Assembly (NCBI RefSeq): GCF_902170785.1
Contig: NZ_CABHYG010000016.1
Span: forward strand, 248,001-312,000
From: Yersinia proxima
GTDB taxonomy: Bacteria; Pseudomonadota; Gammaproteobacteria; Enterobacterales; Enterobacteriaceae
Direction: 5' to 3'
Length of the DNA stretch: 64,000 nt
Positions 1 to 9,273 of this stretch are shown one piece after another. Each line of letters begins with the position of its first letter. Within the stretch, counting starts at the first letter, position 1. Made by a program: the position numbers and the translations under genes. Below the pieces are notes generated by a model. That model was not told the DNA's origin, did not search any database, and saw only the letters and a program-made list of their open reading frames with translations.

Positions 1-1205
1 AAACGCAGCAATTTGGCAATGGTATCTTTGTTGCTACCGTCTTCCGCTGGCCCCTCTTTAAGCGCCATACCGAACTGTTGCCAGAACTGCTGATACTTCT
101 CAGCGTCGTCTTTAGCCAGTTTTTCCAACATTTGCAGTACACGTTTGGTCAGCGCACTGCGCAGGTTCTGCGTTACACGGCTGTCTTGCAAAATCTCACG
201 TGAAACGTTCAGCGGCAGGTCATTGGAATCAATGAGGCCACGAACAAAACGCAGATAATTCGGCATGAACTGCTCAGCGTCATCCATGATAAACACGCGC
301 TGTACATACAGTTTCAGGCCGTGCTTATGGTCGCGATTCCACATATCCCAAGGCGCTTGCGCCGGGATGTACAACAGACTGGTGTACTCTTGCTTACCCT
401 CTACGCGGTTATGACTCCAAATCAGTGGATCAGTGAAGTCATGAGCAATATGTTTGTAGAATGCTTTGTATTCGTCGTCAGTTATTTCAGCTTTGCCGCG
501 AGTCCACAACGCCTGGGCTTTGTTGATTTTCTCCCAAGTGACAGTGCCATCTTCTTCATTTTTGCTTTCGATTTCGACGGGCAGTGCAATATGGTCTGAA
601 TATTTGCTGATAACAGAACGCAAGCGCCAGTTATCAAGGTATTCATCTTCACCTTCGCGCAGATGCAGGGTAATTTCTGTACCGCGGTCTTCTTTAGAGA
701 TATCCGCGATAGTGTAGTCACCCTCACCTGCTGATTCCCAGAACACACCTGCATCTGCGGGTGCGCCAGCGGCACGAGTGCGGACGGTGACTTTATCTGC
801 CACGATGAAAGCAGAATAGAAGCCCACACCAAACTGACCAATCAATTGACTATCTTTAGCCTGGTCTGAGCCGATAGATTCGAGGAATGCTTTAGTCCCT
901 GATTTTGCGATAGTACCGAGATTATCAATGACTTCTTCACGGCTCATACCAATGCCGTTATCACTTAGGGTCAAAGTACGCTTTTCTTTATCAAAAGATA
1001 AACGCACACGCAGCTCGCCATCACCTTCAAACAATTCTGGGTGAGACAGTGCGCGGAAACGGAGTTTATCTGCCGCGTCAGAGGCGTTAGAGATAAGCTC
1101 GCGCAAGAAAATTTCTTTATTGGAATAAAGCGAGTGAATCATCAAATGAAGAAGTTGTTTAACTTCTGACTGAAATCCACGGGTTTCTTGACCTTTCATA
1201 CTCAT
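1..1205 (-). CDS. htpG: HtpG (Hsp90) chaperone, N-terminal part
   Basis: This is bacterial Hsp90, an ATP-driven cytoplasmic chaperone that acts with DnaK on client proteins. The reading frame starts at an ATG at 1203-1205 ([17 protein letters not shown]) and runs off the left edge of the window, so about 401 of roughly 624 residues are present: the GHKL ATPase domain and part of the middle domain. The early segment [20 protein letters not shown] followed by [13 protein letters not shown] is diagnostic of the family and carries the ATP-binding Asn. The gene is upstream of recR in E. coli too, here separated by 333 bp holding an ERIC repeat. Identity is certain; the C-terminal half lies outside the window. 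Confidence 0.97.
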   Translation of the reverse strand, partial: MSMKGQETRGFQSEVKQLLHLMIHSLYSNKEIFLRELISNASDAADKLRFRALSHPELFEGDGELRVRLSFDKEKRTLTLSDNGIGMSREEVIDNLGTIAKSGTKAFLESIGSDQAKDSQLIGQFGVGFYSAFIVADKVTVRTRAAGAPADAGVFWESAGEGDYTIADISKEDRGTEITLHLREGEDEYLDNWRLRSVISKYSDHIALPVEIESKNEEDGTVTWEKINKAQALWTRGKAEITDDEYKAFYKHIAHDFTDPLIWSHNRVEGKQEYTSLLYIPAQAPWDMWNRDHKHGLKLYVQRVFIMDDAEQFMPNYLRFVRGLIDSNDLPLNVSREILQDSRVTQNLRSALTKRVLQMLEKLAKDDAEKYQQFWQQFGMALKEGPAEDGSNKDTIAKLLR

Positions 1206-1234
1206 TAATTACCTCAATCCAAATTACCGACAGG

Positions 1235-1361
1235 TTTACCCTATAGATTTCAAAAATACAGGCCGGCGGCAAGCCCGTGAGCCCGATGAGCTGACTCCAG
1301 TCAGTGATTCGGGTGAACGAGTGCAGCCAACACACCTGCAATTTGAAAGATGACGGGTATA
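1235..1361 (-). repeat. ERIC-type intergenic repeat (127 bp)
   Basis: A 127-bp imperfect palindrome between recR and htpG. It is a reverse-oriented, diverged relative of the copies at 44449-44575 and 54828-54954: it ends in GATGACGGGTATA where those begin TATACCCGTCAT, and it shares the central GAGCTGACTCCAGTCAGTGA-like core. Length and ends match ERIC elements, which form long hairpins in RNA and can alter the stability of neighbouring transcripts. The rest of the 1206-1538 gap shows no gene. Confidence 0.8.
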
Positions 1362-1538
1362 GATAAAATCGAACAGTGAGTATCAAATGGGGTCAATTGC
1401 GGGAGCTTTCAAGCCTTAACACAGAAAAAACAGAGAATCAGGGGCGATTGATTGAACATCATGGATGAAATTATTCATATGATAATCAATAACAAAACCA
1501 TCGCCCACCAGATTAAATTAGATAGGTAGTTACTGAAA

Positions 1539-2143
1539 CTAGTACTTAATGGGGTTTCGCCCCGCTAATGAATGGGATAGGGTTGTGCCGTCAACCATTT
1601 CCAACTCACCGCCGACTGGCACACCGTGTGCAATACGGCTGGCTAACACACCATACTGGCCGCACATTTGACCAATATAGTTGGCGGTTGCATCCCCTTC
1701 AACTGTCGGGTTGGTCGCCAGAATGACTTCACTGATAGTTTCAGTTTCCAGCCGTTTCTCAAGCAAATCCAAACCAATATCACTGGGGCCAATGCCGTCC
1801 ATGGGGGATAAATGCCCCATCAACACAAAATAGCGCCCGCCAAACTGGCCCGTTTGCTCAATGGCATGGATATCTGCCGGGCTTTCGACCACACAGATTT
1901 GACCATTTTGCTGCCGCCGTGGATTAGAGCAAATAGTGCAATGCTCTTGCTCGGTAAATGTCCGACAGTCAGCACAGTGACCAATTTCAGACATTGCGCG
2001 CGTCAATGACTGTGCCAGGCGCATTCCACCGCTACGATCCCGCTGTAACAATTGGAATGCCATACGTTGCGCCGATTTCGGGCCAACACCCGGCAAACAG
2101 CGCAACGCCTCCATCAATGATTCAAGGAGTGGACTGGTTTGCA

Positions 2144-2144
<1 letters not shown>
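1539..2144 (-). CDS. recR: Recombination mediator RecR
   Basis: RecR acts with RecF and RecO to load RecA on SSB-coated gaps. The 201-residue product is the usual family length. It has the N-terminal helix-hairpin-helix ([15 protein letters not shown]), a four-Cys zinc finger (CADC then CTIC, about residues 57-72) and a Toprim domain starting [12 protein letters not shown]. It begins with an ATG that overlaps the ybaB stop by one base (TGATG), so the two are translationally coupled, as in the E. coli dnaX-ybaB-recR operon. Confidence 0.97.
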
Positions 2145-2485
<341 letters not shown>

Positions 2486-2531
2486 TCATAGCAAGGGGCT
2501 GCGTCAGTGCACCATGCACTTATCGCAGCGG

Positions 2532-4502
2532 TTAAACCGGTCGGATACTTTCTTCATCCAGTTCGGCGTCGAAGAAACGACGCAGCGTCTGAATATTATT
2601 ATCCGCAATAATTGACTGGCGTGCTTGTGCCAGCTTTTCTTCATAAATGGCCTGCCGCCACTCTAACGGGGTACGCTCCGCCAGATTATCATCTTCGATA
2701 ACACTTAGTGTGACCGTATTACCGTGTAATTCACTCAATGCATCTGCCAGAGTCTTTTGTGCCGACGGCGAGTTTAAATGGCGCTGAGCAGAACGCAAGT
2801 GAAGGCGAATATTACCCGGTTCTATTTCTTCTTTAAATGCATTCAGCGCAAGTTGTTGCACCAATTTGGGAATGTGTAATTTATCAATCTCTGCCGCCCA
2901 AGGATCGCGCACCATTGCCTCTTGAGCCAATTTGGCAGAAAGCTCCGGTGTTTTTTCATGCTCCAACGCAGATCGTAATGCTTTCGGTGTTGCTACCGGC
3001 TCTACTGGCACTTCAGGCTGATTCTGCGCTGTCCAGCGGTATGCTTCTTTCTTCGCCGGTTTCTTCTCTTCCGTAGATTTGGCGGCCAGACGCTGCTGGC
3101 TGCGCTCAGTCACAGAAGCTAAGCGCTCCAGTGCTGAGTTTACCGGCCGCGCTTTTCCTGGCGCTGCCGGCTCACTCTTTTTTGCTGGGGTTGTCCCCGC
3201 TTTGCGCAGTAACTGCGTGCGTGCTTGCAGCAATTGCGCGGTAGCGTCTGGAAGCTCGGAGTTAACCGGCGCAGTGGCACCTAGTGGCGGGGCCTCATAC
3301 TGTGGCGCATGTTGGGTAAATGACGGAGCCTGAAAATGTTGCTGCGGCGCTGGCGTATTATCCGCTATTGCCGTCGGAGCACTGACTGGCACCTTCTGTG
3401 GCTCGGCAATTATCGCTTTAGGATGAAACGCCAAGGCGCGCAATAAAGTCATTTCGACCCCCATGCGGCGGTCAGGGGCATATGCCAACTCTTTTCGCCC
3501 CACCAGCAATGTCTGGTAGTACAGCTGGATATCTGTAGGCGGCAGTGTTCGCGCCAGCTCGCGTAATCGCGGCTCAATAGTCGCGTAGTGATTATCCAGC
3601 ATGGAGGGCAATAACTGCACCATCGCAATGCGGTGCAGCAAACTTAAGGTTTCGACTAATAGATTTTCCCAGTCAACACCGCGTGATGCCGCTTGCTCAA
3701 GCTGGGCCATCACTCGCACGCCATCTGCACTCACTAACGCTTCAATAATCGCCAGCGGTTGCTCGTCATCCAATGTTCCCAACATTTGACTGACGGTGGC
3801 GGTAGTGACATGCCCATCCCCCATCGCGATGGCCTGATCAGCCAAACTGAGTGCATCGCGCATACTGCCATCAGCGGCGCGCGCCAGTAATTGCAATGCT
3901 CTGGCATCACTACTGATTTGCTCGGCTAACAGTATTTTTTCGAGCTGGGCGCGAATCACCTCAACATCAATGACCTTAAGATGAAACTGCAAGCAGCGAG
4001 AAAGTATGGTGACAGGTAACTTCTGCGGATCGGTCGTCGCCAGCAGGAATTTCACGTGGGCTGGCGGTTCTTCAAGAGTTTTCAACAATGCATTGAAACT
4101 GTGCCGTGACAACATGTGGACTTCATCGATCAAATAGACCTTGAAACGGCCACGGGCCGGCGCATATTGGACATTATCCAGCAGTTCGCGGGTATCTTCG
4201 ACTTTAGTGCGCGAGGCCGCATCGATTTCGATCAAGTCAACAAAACGGCCTTGCTCGATTTCCAGGCAATTAGCACAAGTACCACAAGGGGTGGCAGTAA
4301 TGCCCGTTTCGCAGTTGAGGCCTTTGGCTAACAACCGAGCGATAGAGGTTTTACCAACTCCACGGGTGCCAGAAAATAAATAGGCGTGGTGAATTCGCCC
4401 TAATGAAAGGCCATTAGCCAACGCCGTCAGGACATGTTCCTGACCAACGACGTCTGCAAACGTTTTGGGGCGCCACTTACGGGCAAGGACCTGATAGCTC
4501 AT
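2532..4502 (-). CDS. dnaX: DNA polymerase III subunits tau and gamma
   Basis: Clamp-loader ATPase of the replicase: tau (full length, 656 residues) bridges core polymerases and DnaB, gamma is a truncated form. The N-terminus MSYQVLARKWRPKTFADVVG leads into a Walker A loop GTRGVGKTS, a zinc module (C..CGTCANC) and a DEVHM Walker B box. The C-terminal third is Pro/Ala/Lys rich before the tau domain IV/V. An upstream in-frame GTG (4506-4508) is less likely than the ATG at 4500-4502, which matches E. coli. A conserved -1 frameshift signal lies at 3138-3185. First gene of dnaX-ybaB-recR. In E. coli apt lies directly upstream; here about 15 kb intervene. Confidence 0.97.
   Translation of the reverse strand: MSYQVLARKWRPKTFADVVGQEHVLTALANGLSLGRIHHAYLFSGTRGVGKTSIARLLAKGLNCETGITATPCGTCANCLEIEQGRFVDLIEIDAASRTKVEDTRELLDNVQYAPARGRFKVYLIDEVHMLSRHSFNALLKTLEEPPAHVKFLLATTDPQKLPVTILSRCLQFHLKVIDVEVIRAQLEKILLAEQISSDARALQLLARAADGSMRDALSLADQAIAMGDGHVTTATVSQMLGTLDDEQPLAIIEALVSADGVRVMAQLEQAASRGVDWENLLVETLSLLHRIAMVQLLPSMLDNHYATIEPRLRELARTLPPTDIQLYYQTLLVGRKELAYAPDRRMGVEMTLLRALAFHPKAIIAEPQKVPVSAPTAIADNTPAPQQHFQAPSFTQHAPQYEAPPLGATAPVNSELPDATAQLLQARTQLLRKAGTTPAKKSEPAAPGKARPVNSALERLASVTERSQQRLAAKSTEEKKPAKKEAYRWTAQNQPEVPVEPVATPKALRSALEHEKTPELSAKLAQEAMVRDPWAAEIDKLHIPKLVQQLALNAFKEEIEPGNIRLHLRSAQRHLNSPSAQKTLADALSELHGNTVTLSVIEDDNLAERTPLEWRQAIYEEKLAQARQSIIADNNIQTLRRFFDAELDEESIRPV
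3138..3185 (-). promoter_or_regulatory. Programmed -1 frameshift signal of dnaX (gamma subunit)
   Basis: On the minus strand the heptamer A AAA AAG (3183-3177) follows an Ala codon. A -1 slip gives AAA AAA GAG TGA, so gamma ends after one new residue (Glu) at about 443 amino acids. A purine-rich GGGGA about 10 bases upstream resembles the stimulatory internal Shine-Dalgarno. Just downstream GAGCCGGCAGCGC can pair with GCGCGGCCGGT and then ACTC to form the stimulatory hairpin. The three-part layout is that established for E. coli dnaX. Confidence 0.9.
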
Positions 4503-4842
4503 TGACACTTCATCATTGATTTATAAGAAATAATTTTATCACCAATAACCCCCTCTCCTTTTATCTATCTCTATTGAGGCGGCCTATTTTCGAAAACATT
4601 CACTCGAATAGTGACAAGTTGAATCTTAGTGTACCAGTACACCCATCGTCATTCCCAAAAATTTACTTTGTAGCTGCGGGATTGTCGATTCTTGTATGCT
4701 GTAATTTAGCAATAAATACGCGATGGGCTTTTGAAACAGAAAGAACAGACTACAGACTATCGTGGTATGACGTTCCAGTTCTAATCTGATACCACTGCAT
4801 ATCCGCTCGACTTCACCAATGTGCCATTGTTTTACAAGTAAC
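4503..4842. other. Intergenic stretch upstream of dnaX, no gene seen
   Basis: About 340 bp between dnaX and the DUF2569 gene, presumably holding the dnaX promoter. A small palindrome GTGTACCAGTACAC lies at 4629-4642. Short open frames here have no ribosome binding site or recognisable family, so none is called. This is the left border of the accessory island, and no tRNA, integrase or att-like repeat is visible. Confidence 0.5.
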
Positions 4843-5346
4843 TTATTTGTGAAATACAATAGGGATACGTTTCGATAAAAGAAAATAAGGTGTCCACGCT
4901 AATATTCCAATAATAGCTGAGCTTATCGCACTTATATCGCTGCTTTCTAAAGAGAGATTAAATAAAACTGCTGGCAGAACAGTCATGCAGGCTGTAGTAA
5001 TGAAATTGATCGCATAATAAGCAACCATTAATTTTTTTGTTGTTTTTTTTCTTCTGAAGAATGCCTGCGCTGCGATAGCGGCCATAACAAAGTATATCAA
5101 GACACATGCAAGTATGAAAATACCGTAGTTAGTGATTACTCCATATTGTTGAAAGTTACTGAACATCATATTTGCCAGAAGATAAAACGAATAAAGTGTC
5201 AGAATTAGTGTTACGATTAACCCCAATGCAGGTAAATATAAAATTCCATTTATCTTCCGACTTTCTATTTCTTCACACTCCAGGCATAGCCCAGATTCTT
5301 TTAATGCTTTATTTTCACAGTTAAGACACGTCATTTTATTTTCCAT
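4843..5346 (-). CDS. DUF2569-like membrane protein with N-terminal Cys cluster
   Basis: A 167-residue protein with a short N-terminal CxxC...CxxC knuckle (CLNC and CLEC, about residues 6-27), resembling a zinc ribbon, followed by four hydrophobic segments (roughly residues 36-62, 73-95, 106-130 and 138-155). This layout fits DUF2569-type inner-membrane proteins of unknown function. The ATG at 5344-5346 is chosen; a second ATG at 5332-5334 has a better-spaced GGA and may be the true start. The DNA is clearly AT-rich compared with its neighbours, suggesting acquisition with the island. It lies just beyond the toxin-less cdiA duplicate, the place where orphan immunity genes are often found, but no toxin partner is visible. 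Confidence 0.65.
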   Translation of the reverse strand: MENKMTCLNCENKALKESGLCLECEEIESRKINGILYLPALGLIVTLILTLYSFYLLANMMFSNFQQYGVITNYGIFILACVLIYFVMAAIAAQAFFRRKKTTKKLMVAYYAINFITTACMTVLPAVLFNLSLESSDISAISSAIIGILAWTPYFLLSKRIPIVFHK

Positions 5347-5483
5347 AAATATTATTTGTAATAACAACTCAGCTTTATTGCCAATGAATGCTATTTATCC
5401 CAGTATCACTCTGATATAGCAACAACACATAACTAACATATTTGAGTTTGCTGCTTATGAGAAAAACCTGTTTTTTATAGAAT

Positions 5484-7568
5484 TCACCCTGTCAGCCCTG
5501 CCGCCAATGTACCCAGTGCGCTGTTTCCGTTCACCTGAGCCATCACAGCACCCAATACCGCGTGTGCCATCAGGTTAGCTTCAGTATTCACTTTACCCGT
5601 GACCGGATCGGTAGCCATATTGTGAATGACTTCAGCCAGATAAGGTGCAGAAGCTCCCGCCAACGCTTTCGACATATCTCCGCCAGCCAAACCTTGGATA
5701 GCCGCAGTTGCCGCCTGCACCGCCTGCTGGAATTTGCCACCCGTGCCGTAACCTGATTCATTGAACGCCTGATCATAGGCCGTTTTATAAACCTGCCCGT
5801 TGATATCTTCAACTGTTGCAACCTGACCCGGATTAGCTTTCTCCCACTGTGCTTTGGCGTCTACCTTATCCTTTTCACTCACATCCAGCATTTTTTCATT
5901 CGCCGCTTTGGTGGCGATAATTTTCCCCTGTGTACGAATAACATCACTGACCTGACTGCCAATCTCACCAATCAGTTGTGCTTCGCGCAGACGGTTTTGC
6001 TCTTTCTCTTTATCGAAGATAGGGGTGAGGGCATTGTTGGCGTGTTCGACATCTCGGCTCAGGTCAGTGACATTTTGCTGTTGTTTCTCGGTGTCGCGGA
6101 TGGTGATAGTGCCATCCGACACCGCCGCATAAGTGGTGCTGTCGGCGTGGCCTTCATTGTTAGCTCCTGTTAGCAAGCCGTTGGCCATGTTACCGGCAAA
6201 CTGACCGCCGATATTACCACCGGTACTGATACCCACACTCTGATGTTCAACTTTGAAATCGGCTTTATTCCCGATATCACTGAAGCCCAGCGTGCCAGTA
6301 TCCAGCGCGTTTTTATCGGCGGTGGCAGTGGAGCCAATCACTGCGCGTCAAGCTGAGTATGCTCGCCGACAGTGATATCAAAGCCACCTTTGCCGGCAAA
6401 GATACCCGTCTGCTCCTGCACCGAGTCAAAGTTGCTGTGCATTTTGTCGCGGCTGGCATTGATGCTGGCACTGCCGGTCATCGAACCGAAATTGAAGCTA
6501 CCGCCGACACTGGCGTCTTGTCGCTTGGAATCGTAACGGTCACTGTCTTGCTGGCTTTGCAGCAGGAGGTCGCGGCCCACATCCACCTTGACGGTTTACC
6601 CACTGACCTGCGCGCCTTGCAGCACCGCATCGCGGCCACTGGTGATGTTGAGCTGGTTACCGGCATTGACCGTCGTTTCAGTATGAGTCAGGCCGTTGCC
6701 GCTTTCGCTGCCTTTGCCCTTGTTCAGACTGGCGGAGATATTAATGCCCCAGCCGCCCTGACCGGCACCTATTCCTATCCCCAATGAACCGCCACTACTT
6801 TTATTACTGCCATCCAGCGTTTGGGTCTCTTGGGTGGATTGCAAAATCACATCACGATTGGCGGTCAGGCTGGCGTCTTTACCCGCCTGTAACTGGCTGC
6901 CGTGCACCACGATATCGCCATCAGCCCCTTTCACGCCGTTCCCTGTGGCGGTGATATTCAGGTTATTACCGGCAGTCAACGTGCTGCCCTGATGGGTGGT
7001 TTGATTGACGGTTTGTTCTGATTTTGATGACTGGCTGCCATAAGACAGGCTAATGCCAATAGCATTTTGGTCACTGGCATTCAATTCTGCCATCTGCCCA
7101 CCTTGTACCGCCTGAACACTACTCAATGCCGCTTTGACGCCTTGCAGTGCCGCCAGGCGGCCATTGCTCTCTTCACTGGCAGCCTTGGCGGTGGTCACCG
7201 CCGTGTTAACGGCACTGCCGACTGTGCCCGACAGTGCTAATGTCAGGCCTCTCTGTTTTTGTTCGACGATATGGGTCTGGGCACTTTGATTTTCTGCCGC
7301 CACAATATTGACGTTTTTACCGGTCAGATTGATGTCTTTACCAGATAACACGTCGGAGCCTTTCACCGTCAGGTCTTCACCGGCAGTCATACTGACATTG
7401 CCCAGCACACTGCCCACCGTGCTACCTACATTGGAGATGGATTTGCCGGTGTCGGTGGTTTTCTGGCTATTACTCCCAATCGTGACGCCAATCCCGCCGG
7501 TGGTCATCAGGCCCGATTTTTTCTGCTCATACAGATGAGATTCGCTCTCGCTCTGTTGCGAGGTGTCG
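5484..7568 (-). pseudogene. Orphan duplicate of the cdiA C-terminal half, broken and toxin-less
   Basis: This stretch translates into a second copy of the CdiA region at about 9.3-11.5 kb. It is read in three pieces. The first (7568-6596, from ...SQQSESESHLYEQKKSG) ends at an in-frame TAA where cdiA has Glu (GGT GAA became GGG TAA). The second (6593-6338) ends after a one-base deletion near 6340. The third (6341-5484) has a large internal deletion joining GNSAL to LAAGLTG, then a one-base shift gives the final TGA. It has no secretion signal, no TPS domain, no VENN motif and no toxin. Bases 7419-7528 are identical to 11339-11448. It is best seen as a decayed orphan cdiA-CT cassette or tandem duplication remnant. 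Confidence 0.85.
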
Positions 7569-7569
7569 C

Positions 7570-7904
7570 ATGAACATCACCTTTACCCCTCAACCGATCC
7601 CAGAGCTGACGCTCCAGTATCATCAGCTCTGGATCACTGTCGACACCGATAAAGCCACCTGGGAGGCAAAGTTGAACGCTGCTTGCAACGGCCCCGAAGG
7701 AGCTAGGCCCAAGATAGGGCGAGTATACCCAGCCAACAGCGGCAAAATTTGGCGGCCAATTGGCGGTGGGGTAACGGCGAGCTGGTGATTTGTGGGGATT
7801 GGCTGACCGGATCCGGCATCACAGATGCCGAACAACTGGAAGTGGCCGCCGCACCCGGTGTGCTCCGGTTGCAACGGCGGGAAGTGGATGTTTTCAAAGC
7901 ATAA
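7570..7904 (+). pseudogene. Frameshifted small gene, SymE-like C-terminal half
   Basis: The first frame starts at an ATG (7570) and reads MNITFTPQPIPELTLQYHQL, ending at 7788. A second frame continues to a TAA at 7902-7904 and reads NGELVICGDWLTGSGI then DAEQLEVAAAPGVLRL. That second part fits the SymE/AbrB-like pattern (G-x-WL-x-x-x-G-I/F ... V-x-V-x-x-x-P-G-x-L-x-L). A single ancestral gene with one frameshift is the simplest reading. SymE-type genes often accompany toxin-delivery loci. The N-terminal part matches no family I recognise, so the assignment is tentative. Confidence 0.4.
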
Positions 7905-7912
7905 AAGCAAAG

Positions 7913-7934
7913 ATCCCGGCCAGTTGGCTGGGAT
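7913..7934. terminator. Hairpin terminator after the CDI immunity gene
   Basis: ATCCCGGCCA and TGGCTGGGAT pair (one G-U) around a two-base loop. On the minus strand it lies four bases after the immunity gene stop and is followed by CTTTGCTTTT; on the plus strand it follows the SymE-like remnant and is followed by TTATTACTTT. It probably serves both directions. Confidence 0.75.
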
Positions 7935-7937
7935 TTA

Positions 7938-8357
7938 TTACTTTAATTTAAGAGTATCTGTATACGGATTTTTAGTGAGGATATCATCAATTTCATGCTG
8001 AGCCTTTAATCTCCACTCATCACTAATCCTCCCCATAAGATCAAGTGCTTTATTAAATGCAATTCGCCGCCCATCTCTGTTCTCAACACGATTTTCCAGT
8101 TCATATTGAAAGGCAACTTTATAAATAAAGTCAGACATAATCCAATAAAACAGCTCATCTTTTGAACTCGTTGTTTTTCTAAAAAATTCTACCCCCCTCT
8201 CTGCATATATATAATTGTACAACCCACCATCATAGGAAATATGTGGCCTACCATCACCTGGTGATGATGAGAAAATGTGCAAATCACTCTCAGGAATCCC
8301 CACAATTTTCCCTAGATCGTTGACTTTTTTTTGTATCTCAGAAAAAGAGAGCAGCAT
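7938..8357 (-). CDS. cdiI: CDI immunity protein, Imm63-like
   Basis: A 139-residue, acidic, presumably cytoplasmic protein encoded one base after the cdiA stop (TAATATG), the position of a CDI immunity gene. The pattern DGRPHISYDGGLYNYIYAER, then a Thr-rich DELFYWI segment and an ENRDGRRIAFNKALDLM block ending in W and P residues, resembles the Imm63 immunity family from memory. By position and family it should bind and neutralise the TNT NADase domain at the CdiA C-terminus. The gene and the adjacent toxin segment look AT-richer than the rest of cdiA, as expected for exchangeable toxin-immunity cassettes. Position makes the immunity role firm; the family name is less so. Confidence 0.8.
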   Translation of the reverse strand: MLLSFSEIQKKVNDLGKIVGIPESDLHIFSSSPGDGRPHISYDGGLYNYIYAERGVEFFRKTTSSKDELFYWIMSDFIYKVAFQYELENRVENRDGRRIAFNKALDLMGRISDEWRLKAQHEIDDILTKNPYTDTLKLK

Positions 8358-8358
8358 A

Positions 8359-9273
8359 TTACTTTATCTCCCGTAGATATCCATTTTTCACCAGCCAGTC
8401 AACATTCACTCGCTCTTGCATATTAGGTAATATTTGGACACCTCCACCTAGCTGACCAAAAGCAGGAGCAATTTCTCCTCGTATAGCAGGCAAGGGTTTT
8501 ATTACCTCATACTCATAATATTTTTCAGCTTTAGCGCCCGGCGCAAGGGCACGTTGTTCGTAAGGTGTCCCTTTCGGTGCAAGGAAAGAACCATTAGGCT
8601 CCCCATATCTATCCAAACGAGTACCTACTGGGATTGTAGTTTTGACAGGATCACCTTCAAATCCCAAATTCTTAGGCCAATCCCATCCCCCATTAGCATT
8701 TTTGAATTGGTCATAGTAAGAATACCCACCAGCCTCAACATCGGTAACAGCACTTGAACTGTTAGGATTACCAGATGGTGTTTTAAGGTTTGGTGATTCA
8801 ATTTTGCCAACTATTTTCGCTGCAATTTTCTCTGTGAGTGCTGTACCCACTTTTGCAACCCCAACGCCACCTGCAACAGCACCAATCATATCAGACACAA
8901 GTTTACCGGCTTCAACACCGGCATTGTACGCACCACTTGCGCCAGCTTTCTGATACTCCGACTCCATCAGGTTGATGCGATCAATATAGCTTTGCTTAAC
9001 CGCATCCGACATCGTGCTAAAAATGTCATCGCTCGCTATCAGTTGCTTGATTGCATCATAAGCCGCAACAGGATCACTGATGGATTTCGATAAACTTTCG
9101 ACTGAGTCGTAAAGCCCTTGAGGAACACCAACCACCATTCCCGCAGCATAAGCAACATCTTGGCCCATGCTGATAGCATCCCATTTGGCACCCACTTGCA
9201 ATTGACAGAACTCGTGACCTTTACAGGCATCAAACTCTTTATCTCTATCTGAGCGCTGTTGATTGCTCAGATA
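8359..9273 (-). other. CdiA-CT region: entry segment plus TNT NAD(P)+ glycohydrolase domain
   Basis: The variable C-terminal region after VENN, residues 2828-3131. Its first part (to about 3000) carries Ala/Gly-rich helices (YAAGMVVGVPQG, IGAVAGGVGVAKVG) typical of cytoplasm-entry domains that dictate the inner-membrane route. The TNT domain spans about 3014-3131. Candidate active-site residues by family pattern are the Arg of DRYG (about 3049), the Tyr of GTPYEQ and the Gln of AFGQ (about 3101). The predicted effect on a non-immune neighbour is NAD(P)+ depletion. Confidence 0.85.

Noticed and set aside
4574..4789. 71-codon plus-strand frame between dnaX and the DUF2569 gene
   Set aside because: No ribosome binding site, no recognisable motif, and it lies in what should be the dnaX promoter region.
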